41,965 nucleotides of DNA from Pirellulales bacterium (lineage in GTDB: Bacteria; Planctomycetota; Planctomycetia; Pirellulales; JAIMBC01), in NCBI GenBank assembly GCA_023511675.1, contig JAIMBC010000013.1, positions 1-41,965 on the forward strand, written 5' to 3'. Shown piece after piece: positions 32,853 to 41,886 of this stretch; the first letter of the stretch is position 1; every line of letters begins with the position of its first letter. The translations under genes and the position numbers were made by a program. Under the pieces are notes generated by a model. The model made no database searches and was not told the origin of the DNA. It saw nothing but the letters and a program-made list of their open reading frames with translations.

Positions 32853-35594
32853 ATGCAAGCTGCTGTGACATCTCATAAGAGCCATCGGGACTTGGGGGGC
32901 TCTCGGCGATCGAGGCGGCGGTCGCGGAAGTCCTGGCCGTCGCGCAAGTCGTGGCGGAGGCGCCCTCGAGTGCGGCCGTTCGAGCAGTTCGAGGACCGCA
33001 CCCTGCTTGCCGCGGGAGACGTCGCCGTTTTCATCAACCTGTTTACCGACAACGGGGGCGTACCCGGCAGCCCTATTACCAATGACACCGTGCTGGTCGG
33101 CCAGACGTTTTTCGTGGAGGTCACATTCCAGGATACGCGGCCTGAGGTGCAAGGCGAGCTGCGTGGGATTGTATCGTTTGCCATCAACGTGGGCTGGCAC
33201 GCAGCAAGCCTGGAAGAGGTGGACGATCCGTTCGATCCCACGGACCTCAACAGCCCGCTTTTGCCCGTGGAGTTCGACCTGTTCCGCCAGGGAACCCTGG
33301 ATAACCCCGCCGGCGAAATCATCGGCCTGGGTGGAGGCGGGCTCTTTCTCTCGGGGGGCCAACCGACAAACGGCCTGGGCGTCGGCACACCCGCACGGTT
33401 CAGCCTGATGAAATTCCAGGCAGAAGCCCCCAGTGGTGGGCCTCAGCCGTTCACCATTGTGTTCAACGAAGACCTGGGCGGGGCCCTCGCCGATGGCGTT
33501 AGCCTGACGACGGCAGACATTACGATCCAGCCAAAATCCATTCGTGTGCGAGAGGCAGCCGGCATCCTCGTCACGCCCACCAGCGGCCTGGTCACCACCG
33601 AGGCCGGCGGGCAGGCCACCTTTACCGTGGTGCTCACCAGCGAGCCCACGGCCGACGTGACGATCGACGTGGCCAGCGGCAACCCGGCCGAGGGGACCGT
33701 CTCCACCAGCACGCTGGTCTTCACCAGCGCCAACTGGAACGTGCCGCAGACCGTGACCGTGACGGGCGTGGACGACTTCGTGGACGACGGCGACCAGGCC
33801 TACTTCGTGCTGCTGGGGCCGGTGACCAGCGATGACCCGCTCTACGCGGCCATCGACCCGGACGACGTGGCGCTGACCAACCTGGACGACGACACGGCGG
33901 GCATCCTCGTCACGCCCACCAGCGGCCTGGTCACGACCGAGGCGGGCGGGCAGGCCACGTTTACCGTGGTGCTCACCAGCGAGCCCACGGCCGACGTGAC
34001 GATTGACGTGGCCAGCGGCAACCCGGCCGAGGGCACCGTCTCCACCAGCACGCTGGTCTTCACCAGCGCCAACTGGAACGTGCCGCAGACCGTGACGGTC
34101 ACGGGCGTGGACGACTTCGTGGACGACGGCGACCAGGCTTACTTCATCGTGCTGGGACCGGTTACCAGCGACGACCCGCTCTACGCCGGCATCGACCCGG
34201 ACGACGTGGCGGTGACCAACCTGGACGACGACACGGCCGGCATCCTGGTAACTCCTACCTCTGGCCTGATCACCACCGAGGCGGGCGGCACGGCCACGTT
34301 CACCGTGGTGCTCACCAGCGAGCCGCTGGCCGACGTGACCATCGACGTGGCCAGCAGCAACCCCGCCGAGGGCACCGTCTCCACCAGCACCCTGGTCTTC
34401 ACCAGCGCCAACTGGAACGTGCCGCAGACCGTGACGGTCACGGGCGTGGACGATTCGGTCAACGACGGCGACGTGGACTACACGATTGTCCTGTTGCCAG
34501 CAGTCAGCGGCGACCCGCTATATGCCGGGCTGGATCCCGACGATGTCTCGGTGACGAACCTGGACGACGACGCATCCGAGATCACCGTCACGGACAACTC
34601 GGGTGCTGCCAATGATCAGTCCATTCAATTCACCACGAACCTTAGCGCCTACCGAGCCGGGCGGGCCGACAGTCCACTGGTGCGGCCCAACTACCCGGAC
34701 AACCGGCACTTCTTCACGGTCACCAACACTGGGTTGTTGTCCGTCACACTCTTTGAAATCGTCATCAATGCCCCTGATGTTTCGGTCAACGTAGTGCTGA
34801 CCAGCGATCCTGGGGACGACATCGTGCTGGGACCGGGTGCCAGCCAGACGTTCGTGCTCACGTATGCGCCCACGCTGCCCAGCCTGTTGAACCCAACGCG
34901 ACAGAACTTCGACCTTGCCAACGGGGTCGTGCTGCTGAACGATTCGGCCAACTTGCCGCAGCTCAGCATTCGGCTGCGCGGCCAATCGACGTATAACAGC
35001 GACATTACGTACGACGGCCGCGTTAACCTGGCCGAGCTAGGGGTGTTGAATGCGAACTTCGGGCGCAAGGCGGGGGACGCCAACTGGGATCCCACGGCGG
35101 ACATCAATGGAGACGGCCGAGTGAACCTGGGCGACCTGGGCATGTACAATGCCGAGTTTGGCCGTGGGGTTGGTTCGAGCCAGTCCAGTGGTTCGGGAGG
35201 CGGCTCGGGGGGTGCGGGTGGCGCATCGGGCGGCTCGAGTGGTAGCGCGGGCAGTGCGGCTGCGGCCTCCAGCGGGTCAGCAGGGGGGTCTGGCAGCGGG
35301 GGAGAGCGATCGTCGAGCGGAGGATCGGCCGTTGCAGTGTCCGCTGGCGGCGGGGGGAGCAGTGTGGGGAGTTCTGATCAACGCGCGGCCGGCAGTCAGG
35401 CGGCCGGTGGGCGGATGGCGGGGAGTTCAGCTCAGGCGGCGCGCGATCTGGTGCTGGCCTTGGATCCCCTCACGCCGCAAGCCCTGAGCCTGGAAAGTGT
35501 TGTGTTCGAGCTGGCAGCCGAGCAGGCTCGTGCCAAGAAGAAGGGGCCAGCGCGAGGCGGGGGCTGGCTGGCCGGCCCGGTGGCCGTGGAGTGA
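32853..35594 (+). CDS. Secreted protein: cohesin-like domain, three long repeats, dockerin
   Basis: A 913-aa extracellular protein. The Arg/Ser/Lys-rich N-terminus followed by FEQFEDRTLLAAGD is the planctomycete extracellular-protein signature. Residues ~53-230 look like a cohesin-type beta-sandwich (VAVFINLFTDNGG, GQTFFVEVTFQDTRP, SFAINVGWHAASLEE). Three almost identical 113-aa repeats follow (residues 237-575; ILVTPTSGL, FTVVLTSEP, NWNVPQTVTVTG). A further beta domain precedes a dockerin-like pair of Ca2+ loops (ITYDGRVNLAELGVLNANFG and DINGDGRVNLGDLGMYNAEFG, ~716-771). A Gly/Ser-rich stretch and a Lys-containing tail end it. ATG at 32853 follows GGGAGG. The first dockerin loop lacks some canonical ligands. 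Confidence 0.88.
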   Translation: MQAAVTSHKSHRDLGGSRRSRRRSRKSWPSRKSWRRRPRVRPFEQFEDRTLLAAGDVAVFINLFTDNGGVPGSPITNDTVLVGQTFFVEVTFQDTRPEVQGELRGIVSFAINVGWHAASLEEVDDPFDPTDLNSPLLPVEFDLFRQGTLDNPAGEIIGLGGGGLFLSGGQPTNGLGVGTPARFSLMKFQAEAPSGGPQPFTIVFNEDLGGALADGVSLTTADITIQPKSIRVREAAGILVTPTSGLVTTEAGGQATFTVVLTSEPTADVTIDVASGNPAEGTVSTSTLVFTSANWNVPQTVTVTGVDDFVDDGDQAYFVLLGPVTSDDPLYAAIDPDDVALTNLDDDTAGILVTPTSGLVTTEAGGQATFTVVLTSEPTADVTIDVASGNPAEGTVSTSTLVFTSANWNVPQTVTVTGVDDFVDDGDQAYFIVLGPVTSDDPLYAGIDPDDVAVTNLDDDTAGILVTPTSGLITTEAGGTATFTVVLTSEPLADVTIDVASSNPAEGTVSTSTLVFTSANWNVPQTVTVTGVDDSVNDGDVDYTIVLLPAVSGDPLYAGLDPDDVSVTNLDDDASEITVTDNSGAANDQSIQFTTNLSAYRAGRADSPLVRPNYPDNRHFFTVTNTGLLSVTLFEIVINAPDVSVNVVLTSDPGDDIVLGPGASQTFVLTYAPTLPSLLNPTRQNFDLANGVVLLNDSANLPQLSIRLRGQSTYNSDITYDGRVNLAELGVLNANFGRKAGDANWDPTADINGDGRVNLGDLGMYNAEFGRGVGSSQSSGSGGGSGGAGGASGGSSGSAGSAAAASSGSAGGSGSGGERSSSGGSAVAVSAGGGGSSVGSSDQRAAGSQAAGGRMAGSSAQAARDLVLALDPLTPQALSLESVVFELAAEQARAKKKGPARGGGWLAGPVAVE
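33561..34577 (+). repeat. Three tandem 339-bp coding repeats
   Basis: Units begin at 33561, 33900 and 34239, each exactly 339 bp (113 codons). Units 1 and 2 are close to identical also at synonymous sites; unit 3 is more diverged (VDDSVNDGDVDYTIVLLPAVSG in place of the others' segment, shown here in part). Confidence 0.9.
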
Positions 35595-35737
35595 GCGCCA
35601 CGTGCCCGGCCGCGCGTTTTAGTTGCTGCCATCCCACAGTCTGATTAGTTTAGGGGAACAGGGAGGTTCTGCGCAGTTGCTGCCCCCGGGCGAGGTGTGC
35701 CGGGCGGTCTTGGAATCGACATTGAAGAGGCTGAAGA

Positions 35738-38700
35738 ATGCCTTCCGGGAAACTGCTTCGGCGGAAGAAGCCGGGGAAGAGAGGCTGGCGTGGTAACGTC
35801 GGAAAATCGAAGCGGGCCTGGGCGCGGCCCTTCTGCGCGCTGGAGCGGCTCGAGGATCGCTCCCTGTTGGCCGCCGGGGATCTGGCAGTTTTCATCAACC
35901 TGTTTACTGACAACGCAGGAGTACCCGGCAGCCCGATCAGCAGCCAGCAGGTGACCGTTGGCCAGACGTTTTTTGTGGAGATCTCGGTGCAGGACACGCG
36001 TCCTGCTGCCGAGGGAGAGCTGCGCGGTCTGGTGAGCTTCGCCATCGACGTGGGCTGGGATGCGGCCAGTCTGGAAGAGATCGACGATCCGTTCAATCCC
36101 ACCGACCTGGCCAGTCCCTTGTTGCCGGCTAGCTTCACCCTGTTTCGCTCCGGAACGCTGAACAATCTGGCGGGAACGATTACCGGTCTGGGTGGCGGCC
36201 GGGCGCCGACCAACCCGCCTTCGAACGGAATCGGTGCGGGTGTGCCCGAGCGGTTTAGCCTGTTGCGCTTTCTGGCCCAGGAGGTGACGGCGGGGCCACA
36301 GCCCTTTGTGGTGAGCTTTAACGAAGAGCTGGGCGGGGCACTAGCCGACGGCTCCTTCGTGCTCACCGCCGCGGATATTGCCATCCAGGCCGCCTCGATC
36401 GAGGTGCTGCCGCTGCCGACCTTGAGCATCGATGGGCCCGCCGAGGTGGTCGAGGGGGACTCCGGCACCACGGAGCTGGTGTTCACGGTCACGCTGTCTC
36501 GCGCCACCGATCAGACGGTGACCGTCTATGCACGCACCAACGCCCTGACGGCCACGGCGGGGGCCGATTTCACCTCTGTCGACGCGCTGGAGATCACGTT
36601 CGAGCCTGGCGGTCCGCTCTCGCGGCAGGTAACCGTTTCGGTCACGGGCGACACGATCTACGAGCTGGACGAGACGCTTGAGTTGGAGCTGTTCGGGCCG
36701 GTCCATGCCGAGCTGGGTGCCTCCACGGCCATCGGCACCATTCTCAACGACGACGGGCCGCCCGCTGCCGTGTTTAACGAGCCTATCGTACTGGAAGGCA
36801 ACCCGGGCCAAACCGTTAACGCCGTGTTCGTGCTCACATTGAGCGAACCGGCTGAGCGCGAGGTGGTCGTCAACTTCTCTACCCGCGACAACACGGCCCA
36901 GGCCCCGGATGATTATCTGAGCCACTCCGGCCAACTCGTGTTCACCCCCGGCGAGACAGAGAAACGTGTTACGGTCCAGGTGACGGGAGACAACGTGGTC
37001 GAACTGGACGAGACGTTTTTCCTCGACCTGACCGGCGACTACACCGTGACGCTGGTGGGCACGATTCTCAACGACGACACGGGGCCTCCCACCGTCTCCA
37101 TCTCCGACGCCGATCCCGTCAACGAGGCCGACGCCGCCACGGTCAAGGCCGTGTTCAGGGTGAGCCTCTCCGCGCCCAGCAACGCCGTGGTCACGGTGCA
37201 GTTCCAGACGCAGAGCCATACGGCGGGATCGTTCAGCGACTTTTCGCCTGCCAGCGGCGTGGTAATGTTCCAGCCGGGACAGGTCCAGCAAACCATCAGC
37301 GTCACAATTCTCGACGACGGGCTCGATGAGGACGACGAGACGTTCTTCGTCTCGCTGAGCAGCCCCACCAACGCGGTTCTGGGACGAAGCCAGGCCACGG
37401 GGGTTGTTGTCGACGACGATCCCCCCCCCACCATCACCGTGAACGCACCCACGGTCTTCGAGCCAGATTCCGGCGTGGCGATGCTGATCTTTTCGATCGG
37501 CCTAAGTGCACCTAGTAGCCGTACCGTGCGGGTCGACGTGCAGACCGCCGATGGCACGGCCACCGCCGGCAGCGATTACGATGCCGTGCCCAGCACGCAG
37601 CTTGTCTTCAACCCAGGCGAAGTGGGCAAGCAGGTGGTCGTGCTGGTGCGGCCGGATAACCTGGACGAGGATGACGAAACCGTGCTGCTGGTCCTTTCCA
37701 ACCCGCAGAACGCCATCCTGCCTCCAGAGACGATGGGGGTGGGCATCATCTTCGACAACGATCCCACGCCCACGGCCACGATCTCCGGCGCTACGGTGGT
37801 GGAGGGGGACGCGGGGACGGTCGAGGCCGTGTTCACTGTTACTCTCAGCCAGGCTGCCGGGCGGACGTTGATCTACGACGTGCGGACCATCGACGACTCG
37901 GCGGTTTCGCCCGACGACTATCTGCGGGTAAGCGGCCCCCTGGTGATTCCCGCCGGCCGGACGACGGCGCAGTTTGCCATTTTTGTTTTTGGCGATTTGC
38001 TCCGCGAAGGCACGGAGCAATTCTTCGTCGAGCTGACCGACCCGCGCGGGGAGCAAGGACCGCAGACGGCCGTGGGAGTGATCCTGGACGACGATGACCC
38101 GTTTCTCACCATCGACGATGTGACGCAGCTTGAAGGGGACTCGGGCCAGACGCCATTCGTCTTCACGCTCACGCTGCGCAAGGCCCCCGTGGGAGAGACA
38201 TTGGTCACGGTGCTCGCATCGACTGCTGACGTGACCGCGCGGGCCGGGGAGGATTACGAGGGCTTCAGCCTGCTGGTGGTAGAGTTTCTGGCGGACAGCT
38301 CGTCCGGTTTCGCCCTGGGCGAGACGGTGACCGTGCCCCTGACCGTGCTGGTGAACGGCGACACCTTGTTCGAGCCGGACGAGACATTCGAGGTGCGGCT
38401 CTCGGACGCGAGCCTGGGGGTGCTGATCCAGCACGGCGTGGGGCTGGGTACCATTCTCAACGACGACGCGCCCCCGCTCGATTTTGGAGACGCGCCGGAC
38501 AGTTATGGCACCCTGCTGGCCAGCAACGGCGCGCGGCACGAGGTGCGGCCCGGCGAGGAACTATTCCTCGGCGCGCTCATCGACGTGGAGTCCGATGGCC
38601 AGCCCACGCCGGATGCTCGCGGGGACGATGCCAATGGGGCGGCGGACGAAGATGGCGTGGTGCTCCTCTCCCCCCGCATCTTTCCGGGCGCCACCATCAG

Positions 38701-40363
38701 CTTGCAGGTGACCGCCTCGGGCCCCGGCAAGCTGGATGCCTGGCTGGACGCCGATCAGAACGGCACGTTCGACGGCGACGAGAAGTTTCTGGACAGCGTC
38801 AGCCTGGTGGCGGGCATCAATGTGCTGCAAGTCGCGGTACCCGCCAGCGTGCTGCCGGGTGCCACGTTCGCTCGCTTTCGCTTTTCCAGCGCCGGCGGAC
38901 TGGGCCCCACGGGCCTGGCTGCCGACGGCGAGGTCGAAGACTACCAGGTCGAGATTTCCGGGCTGGATTTTGGGGACGCCCCCGCGAGTTACGGCACTCT
39001 GCTGGCCGACAATGGCCCGCGGCACGCGCTCTCTCCCTTGTTTCTCGGCACGGCGATCGACGCGGAGGGAGATGGCCTGCCCGGCACGGACGCGTTGGGA
39101 GACGACCAGAGCGGCAGCGATGACGAGGATGGCGTGCGGTTGCCCAGCGTGCTGGAGCGCGGGCGGCAGGCAGTCATCGTGGTCACGGCCAGCGCCGCGG
39201 GGATGCTGGATGCGTGGATCGACTACGATGGCAACGGCCGCTTCGAGGCTGAAGAGCATATCTTTGGCGGGGTGTCGCAAGCCGTGGCGGCGGGCGACAA
39301 CAGCCTCGGTTTCACCGTGCCTGTCGGTGCCGTGGAGGGGGGAACGTATGCCCGCTTCCGCCTCTCTTCGGCGGGCGGGCTTGCCCCCACCGGACTGGCC
39401 CCCGACGGCGAGGTGGAGGACTACCGGGTCGAGATCCTCACGCCGCCGCTGCTTACCGATGCGCGCGCGGACCATTATTGCCTGGAGGACGGCCAGACTG
39501 AGTTGGTCGTACCCGCCCCAGGCGTGCTGGGCAACGATAGCGGGGCGGGACTCACGGCCATGCTGCTGGTGCAGGCACAATTTGGCGTGGTGGTGCTCAA
39601 CAGCGACGGCTCGTTCACCTACACGCCCGGCAGCGAGTTCGAGCGTCGGGGGATCGATCGCTTTACGTATGCTGCTGTGGGACAGGGCGGCCAGGATAGC
39701 GCGCTGGCGGTGATCGAGAGCCAGCTTCACCACTTTGTTACCAAGCTCTACCGAGACGTGCTCGGCCGGGAGGGAGAGGAAGAGGGCATCGCCTACTGGT
39801 TCAACAAGCTGCTCCATGGGGCCTCGCGCGCTGAAGTGGCCCGCGGCTTTTTGAACTCGGACGAGTACCAGCAGAATCTCATTCGCGGCTTTTACCGGGC
39901 GCTCTTGGGCCGCGAGCCGGGAGAGCACGAGGTGCAGTTCTGGCTCCATGAGCTGCGCAAGCACGGTTCGGAGGCGCGGGTGCTGGCCGGCATTGCCGGC
40001 TCGCTGGAGTACAGCGCCCGCCATCCCGGCGGGAATGCCGAGTTTCTCGCGGCACTGTTCCGCGACCTGCTGGGGCGAGAGATCGAGCCTCAGGCGCTGC
40101 GCTACTGGCTGAGCAGATTGGCCGCAACCGGCAGCCGCGCTCAGGTGGCGCTGGAGATCATTCAAAGCGAAGAGTTCTTGCGGCTGTTGATCAACGAGCC
40201 CAGCGAGCGATTCGCGGGGAACGTGGGCTGGTACCAGGCCTATCTCAAGCGCGCCGCGGAGGCCGCGGGCCTGAGCTTCTGGCTGTTCATTTTGCAGCAC
40301 TCGCGCACCTGGCGCGACGTGCAGGTGGGCATCCTCGCCAGCGCCGAGTACTACCAGTGCTAG
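35738..40363 (+). CDS. Secreted giant: cohesin-like, Calx-beta, GEVED, DUF4214-like repeats
   Basis: A 1541-aa extracellular protein and paralogue of its upstream neighbour in the first ~225 residues. It starts with a basic stretch and LERLEDRSLLAAGD, then the shared cohesin-like domain (AVFINLFTDNAGVPGSPIS). Six Calx-beta-type repeats follow (~228-914), each with an EGD/EPD start, TATAGxDF-like middle and GTILNDD-like end, likely Ca2+-binding. Two GEVED-type domains start at DFGDAPDSYGTLL (~915) and DFGDAPASYGTLL (~1077), each ending GEVEDY. A tandem-cadherin-like module (~1241, NDSGAGLTAMLL, NSDGSFTYTPGS) precedes three to four DUF4214-like helical repeats from ~1331 (FVTKLYRDVLGREGEEEGIAYW, in part). 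ATG at 35738 follows AGAGG. Confidence 0.88.
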   Translation: MPSGKLLRRKKPGKRGWRGNVGKSKRAWARPFCALERLEDRSLLAAGDLAVFINLFTDNAGVPGSPISSQQVTVGQTFFVEISVQDTRPAAEGELRGLVSFAIDVGWDAASLEEIDDPFNPTDLASPLLPASFTLFRSGTLNNLAGTITGLGGGRAPTNPPSNGIGAGVPERFSLLRFLAQEVTAGPQPFVVSFNEELGGALADGSFVLTAADIAIQAASIEVLPLPTLSIDGPAEVVEGDSGTTELVFTVTLSRATDQTVTVYARTNALTATAGADFTSVDALEITFEPGGPLSRQVTVSVTGDTIYELDETLELELFGPVHAELGASTAIGTILNDDGPPAAVFNEPIVLEGNPGQTVNAVFVLTLSEPAEREVVVNFSTRDNTAQAPDDYLSHSGQLVFTPGETEKRVTVQVTGDNVVELDETFFLDLTGDYTVTLVGTILNDDTGPPTVSISDADPVNEADAATVKAVFRVSLSAPSNAVVTVQFQTQSHTAGSFSDFSPASGVVMFQPGQVQQTISVTILDDGLDEDDETFFVSLSSPTNAVLGRSQATGVVVDDDPPPTITVNAPTVFEPDSGVAMLIFSIGLSAPSSRTVRVDVQTADGTATAGSDYDAVPSTQLVFNPGEVGKQVVVLVRPDNLDEDDETVLLVLSNPQNAILPPETMGVGIIFDNDPTPTATISGATVVEGDAGTVEAVFTVTLSQAAGRTLIYDVRTIDDSAVSPDDYLRVSGPLVIPAGRTTAQFAIFVFGDLLREGTEQFFVELTDPRGEQGPQTAVGVILDDDDPFLTIDDVTQLEGDSGQTPFVFTLTLRKAPVGETLVTVLASTADVTARAGEDYEGFSLLVVEFLADSSSGFALGETVTVPLTVLVNGDTLFEPDETFEVRLSDASLGVLIQHGVGLGTILNDDAPPLDFGDAPDSYGTLLASNGARHEVRPGEELFLGALIDVESDGQPTPDARGDDANGAADEDGVVLLSPRIFPGATISLQVTASGPGKLDAWLDADQNGTFDGDEKFLDSVSLVAGINVLQVAVPASVLPGATFARFRFSSAGGLGPTGLAADGEVEDYQVEISGLDFGDAPASYGTLLADNGPRHALSPLFLGTAIDAEGDGLPGTDALGDDQSGSDDEDGVRLPSVLERGRQAVIVVTASAAGMLDAWIDYDGNGRFEAEEHIFGGVSQAVAAGDNSLGFTVPVGAVEGGTYARFRLSSAGGLAPTGLAPDGEVEDYRVEILTPPLLTDARADHYCLEDGQTELVVPAPGVLGNDSGAGLTAMLLVQAQFGVVVLNSDGSFTYTPGSEFERRGIDRFTYAAVGQGGQDSALAVIESQLHHFVTKLYRDVLGREGEEEGIAYWFNKLLHGASRAEVARGFLNSDEYQQNLIRGFYRALLGREPGEHEVQFWLHELRKHGSEARVLAGIAGSLEYSARHPGGNAEFLAALFRDLLGREIEPQALRYWLSRLAATGSRAQVALEIIQSEEFLRLLINEPSERFAGNVGWYQAYLKRAAEAAGLSFWLFILQHSRTWRDVQVGILASAEYYQC

Positions 40364-40487
40364 CCGGCCCATGTTTGAGCGTCCGCTCCGTTGTTGCTCG
40401 GTAACCGTACACCACAACCATTCTTGACGGGCCTGGTAGCTTGCGCGCGGAGCGGGGAAATTCGAGTGCACGCAAGCGAGGTGGAGG

Positions 40488-40688
40488 ATGCCAGGGCCGA
40501 TTGATGAAGAGAAGTGGCGGTTGTGGGCGGAGCGGGTATGGCGGTTCGAGCAGAGCGGCTTGACTGGGGCCGAGTGGTGCCGCCGGGAAGGGCTGCCGTT
40601 GGAGCAGTACTACCTGTGGTGGCGGAAGCTGCCGGCCCACGGGGGTTGTGTACGCCGGGCTTGCAGGGGCTGCCTCGAACGGCATTAA
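40488..40688 (+). pseudogene. IS66-type TnpA-like fragment
   Basis: About 50 N-terminal residues resemble the small accessory TnpA protein of IS66-family elements: EKWRLWAERVWRFEQSGLT, GAEWCRREGLP, YYLWWRKL. The match stops near 40640 and the frame ends after 66 codons, so the rest of the element (TnpB, TnpC, inverted repeats) is absent. The start has a good ribosome-binding site (GTGGAGG just before ATG). Read as a remnant of an insertion. Confidence 0.6.
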
Positions 40689-41553
40689 CGGACGATACCG
40701 CCTGCGTTCGCTGACCGGTCCTCCATCCGTGCCTGGAAGGACGTGCTCGGTCGCGTTCGAATCCCCGGGAGGGACGCGCTCCGTCGCGTCCGGGCGCTTT
40801 GGAGGGACGCGCTCCGTCGCGTCCAGACATGCGCACACGGTGCGCGACGATCACGGCCACGACGGAGCGTGGCCCTGCAGCGGGGAGCGTGCCCCTGCAT
40901 GCGTCGCCTGGAGGGACGCGCTCCGTGGCGTGCGGAAGAGCGTAAACGTGGGGCGCCAGTCACTGCGAGCGCCGTATGTTTTGTGCTCGCCTTCGCGGCG
41001 CATGCGCAGGCGGGAGAGTCCCTTGACGGAGCCGCAGGGGGAGGTCAGAGGTCAGCGCGGCCTGCTTGTCGCCCCTGCTCTGCACAGGGGAGAGAGGGGG
41101 TAGGGCTGAAGAGATGCGGGCGCCTTGACACCGGGCATCTCAAGAGCCAGTTGGCGGCGCCAGGAGTGTCGGATCACCTCGGCCAGACACGGCGGCGAAC
41201 AGAGTCCGCCGCCTGCGACTGCCGCGTGTGTCCAACCCACCGAGGCGACGGCTGACTTCGTACCGTGGCGGAAGCGTGCGCCAGCATCAGGTGTACCTGC
41301 CGCGCAGCGCTTGGTGCCTGGGATGGCATGCGAAGGCACCTTGCCTCAGCAGGAGGCGCCCTGTTACAGGTGACGGTGCAAGGCGCTGGATGCAGCGATA
41401 CGCATGGAACGCCAAGGCGCCAGGACGCAAAGACTCGCAGACGTCCATGTGACGGGCAAAATCTCCTTGCATCTTGGCATCCTGCTAAGGTGTTTGCCGT
41501 TGAACGTCCAGGCTAAACGTCGCCACGGCACGATTGTTCGCTTGAGCGCCCTG
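40689..41553. other. Degraded accessory region with dispersed repeats
   Basis: No gene is supported. Frames here are translations of short hairpin repeats (40736-40935). Around 41405-41430 there is a CGCCAAGGCGCCAGGACGCA-type repeat, and a diverged inverted copy near 41455-41485 (TTGCATCTTGGCATCCT on the plus strand). Confidence 0.5.
40736..40935 (+). repeat. Four copies of a GGAGGGACGCG hairpin repeat
   Basis: Copies at 40736-40759 (degenerate), 40767-40794, 40801-40824 and 40910-40935. The core GGACGCG-CTCCGT-CGCGTCC forms a 7-bp hairpin. Between copies 3 and 4 a second pair, GGAGCGTGSCCCTGC, occurs twice (40864-40898). Similar repeats are familiar from planctomycete genomes (recall). Confidence 0.75.
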
Positions 41554-41886
41554 CTATGTGCCCTTTCGATTCCTGAGTCTTTCATATTCTTCTTTGGCAT
41601 CTTCATCAACTGCTACCTTCACAAACTGTGCCCAATGGGTGTTTGAGCCCCGCTTCTTGACACCGGACACCCAATACTCTTCTCCCGTCTCTTCATCAAA
41701 GTAATTCCGGCTAATGCCGCGCCCCTTCGATCGCCTTAGCTTACGGCCCCCATAGTAGACAGTTAGACCGCTCTTAGAGAATTCAACCCAGTCAATGCGA
41801 GCAGATGCACCATCAAGATCGCCATCTTTGTTCTCGATGTACATCACTCGTCGCTTTGCGCCTTTCGTCAACTGATTCTTTTTCAT
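41554..41886 (-). CDS. Conserved small protein of unknown function, lower GC
   Basis: A 110-aa protein from the ATG at 41886 (MKKNQLTKGAKRRVMYIENK); a longer frame to 41952 is less likely. It resembles a widely scattered small family recognised by RRVMYIENKDGDLDG, ARIDWVEFSKSGLTVYYGGR, ISRNYFDEETGEEYWVSG and KKRGSNTHWA, whose role is unknown. The sequence is basic, soluble and without signal peptide. Base composition is clearly lower in GC than the rest of the window, with many A/T third positions, and it sits at the edge of a repeat-rich degraded region. Both suggest horizontal acquisition. Confidence 0.8.
   Translation of the reverse strand: MKKNQLTKGAKRRVMYIENKDGDLDGASARIDWVEFSKSGLTVYYGGRKLRRSKGRGISRNYFDEETGEEYWVSGVKKRGSNTHWAQFVKVAVDEDAKEEYERLRNRKGT

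Noticed and set aside
32467-32871. 134-codon minus-strand frame upstream of hisD
   Set aside because: No signal, domain or ribosome-binding site, and it overlaps the promoter-like patch and start of the secreted giant.
38561-40471. Long minus-strand frame of 636 codons, and similar long frames at 1511-2920 (+) and 18264-19703 (+)
   Set aside because: They are antisense to well-supported domain-bearing genes and arise from high GC at third positions.
40753-40766. tRNA T-arm-like GCGTTCGAATCCCC
   Set aside because: No acceptor, D or anticodon arms fit around it; it lies in the dispersed repeat cluster.
40648-41103. 151-codon plus-strand frame with GGTRSVAS repeats
   Set aside because: It is a translation of the DNA hairpin repeats, without ribosome-binding site or known domain.
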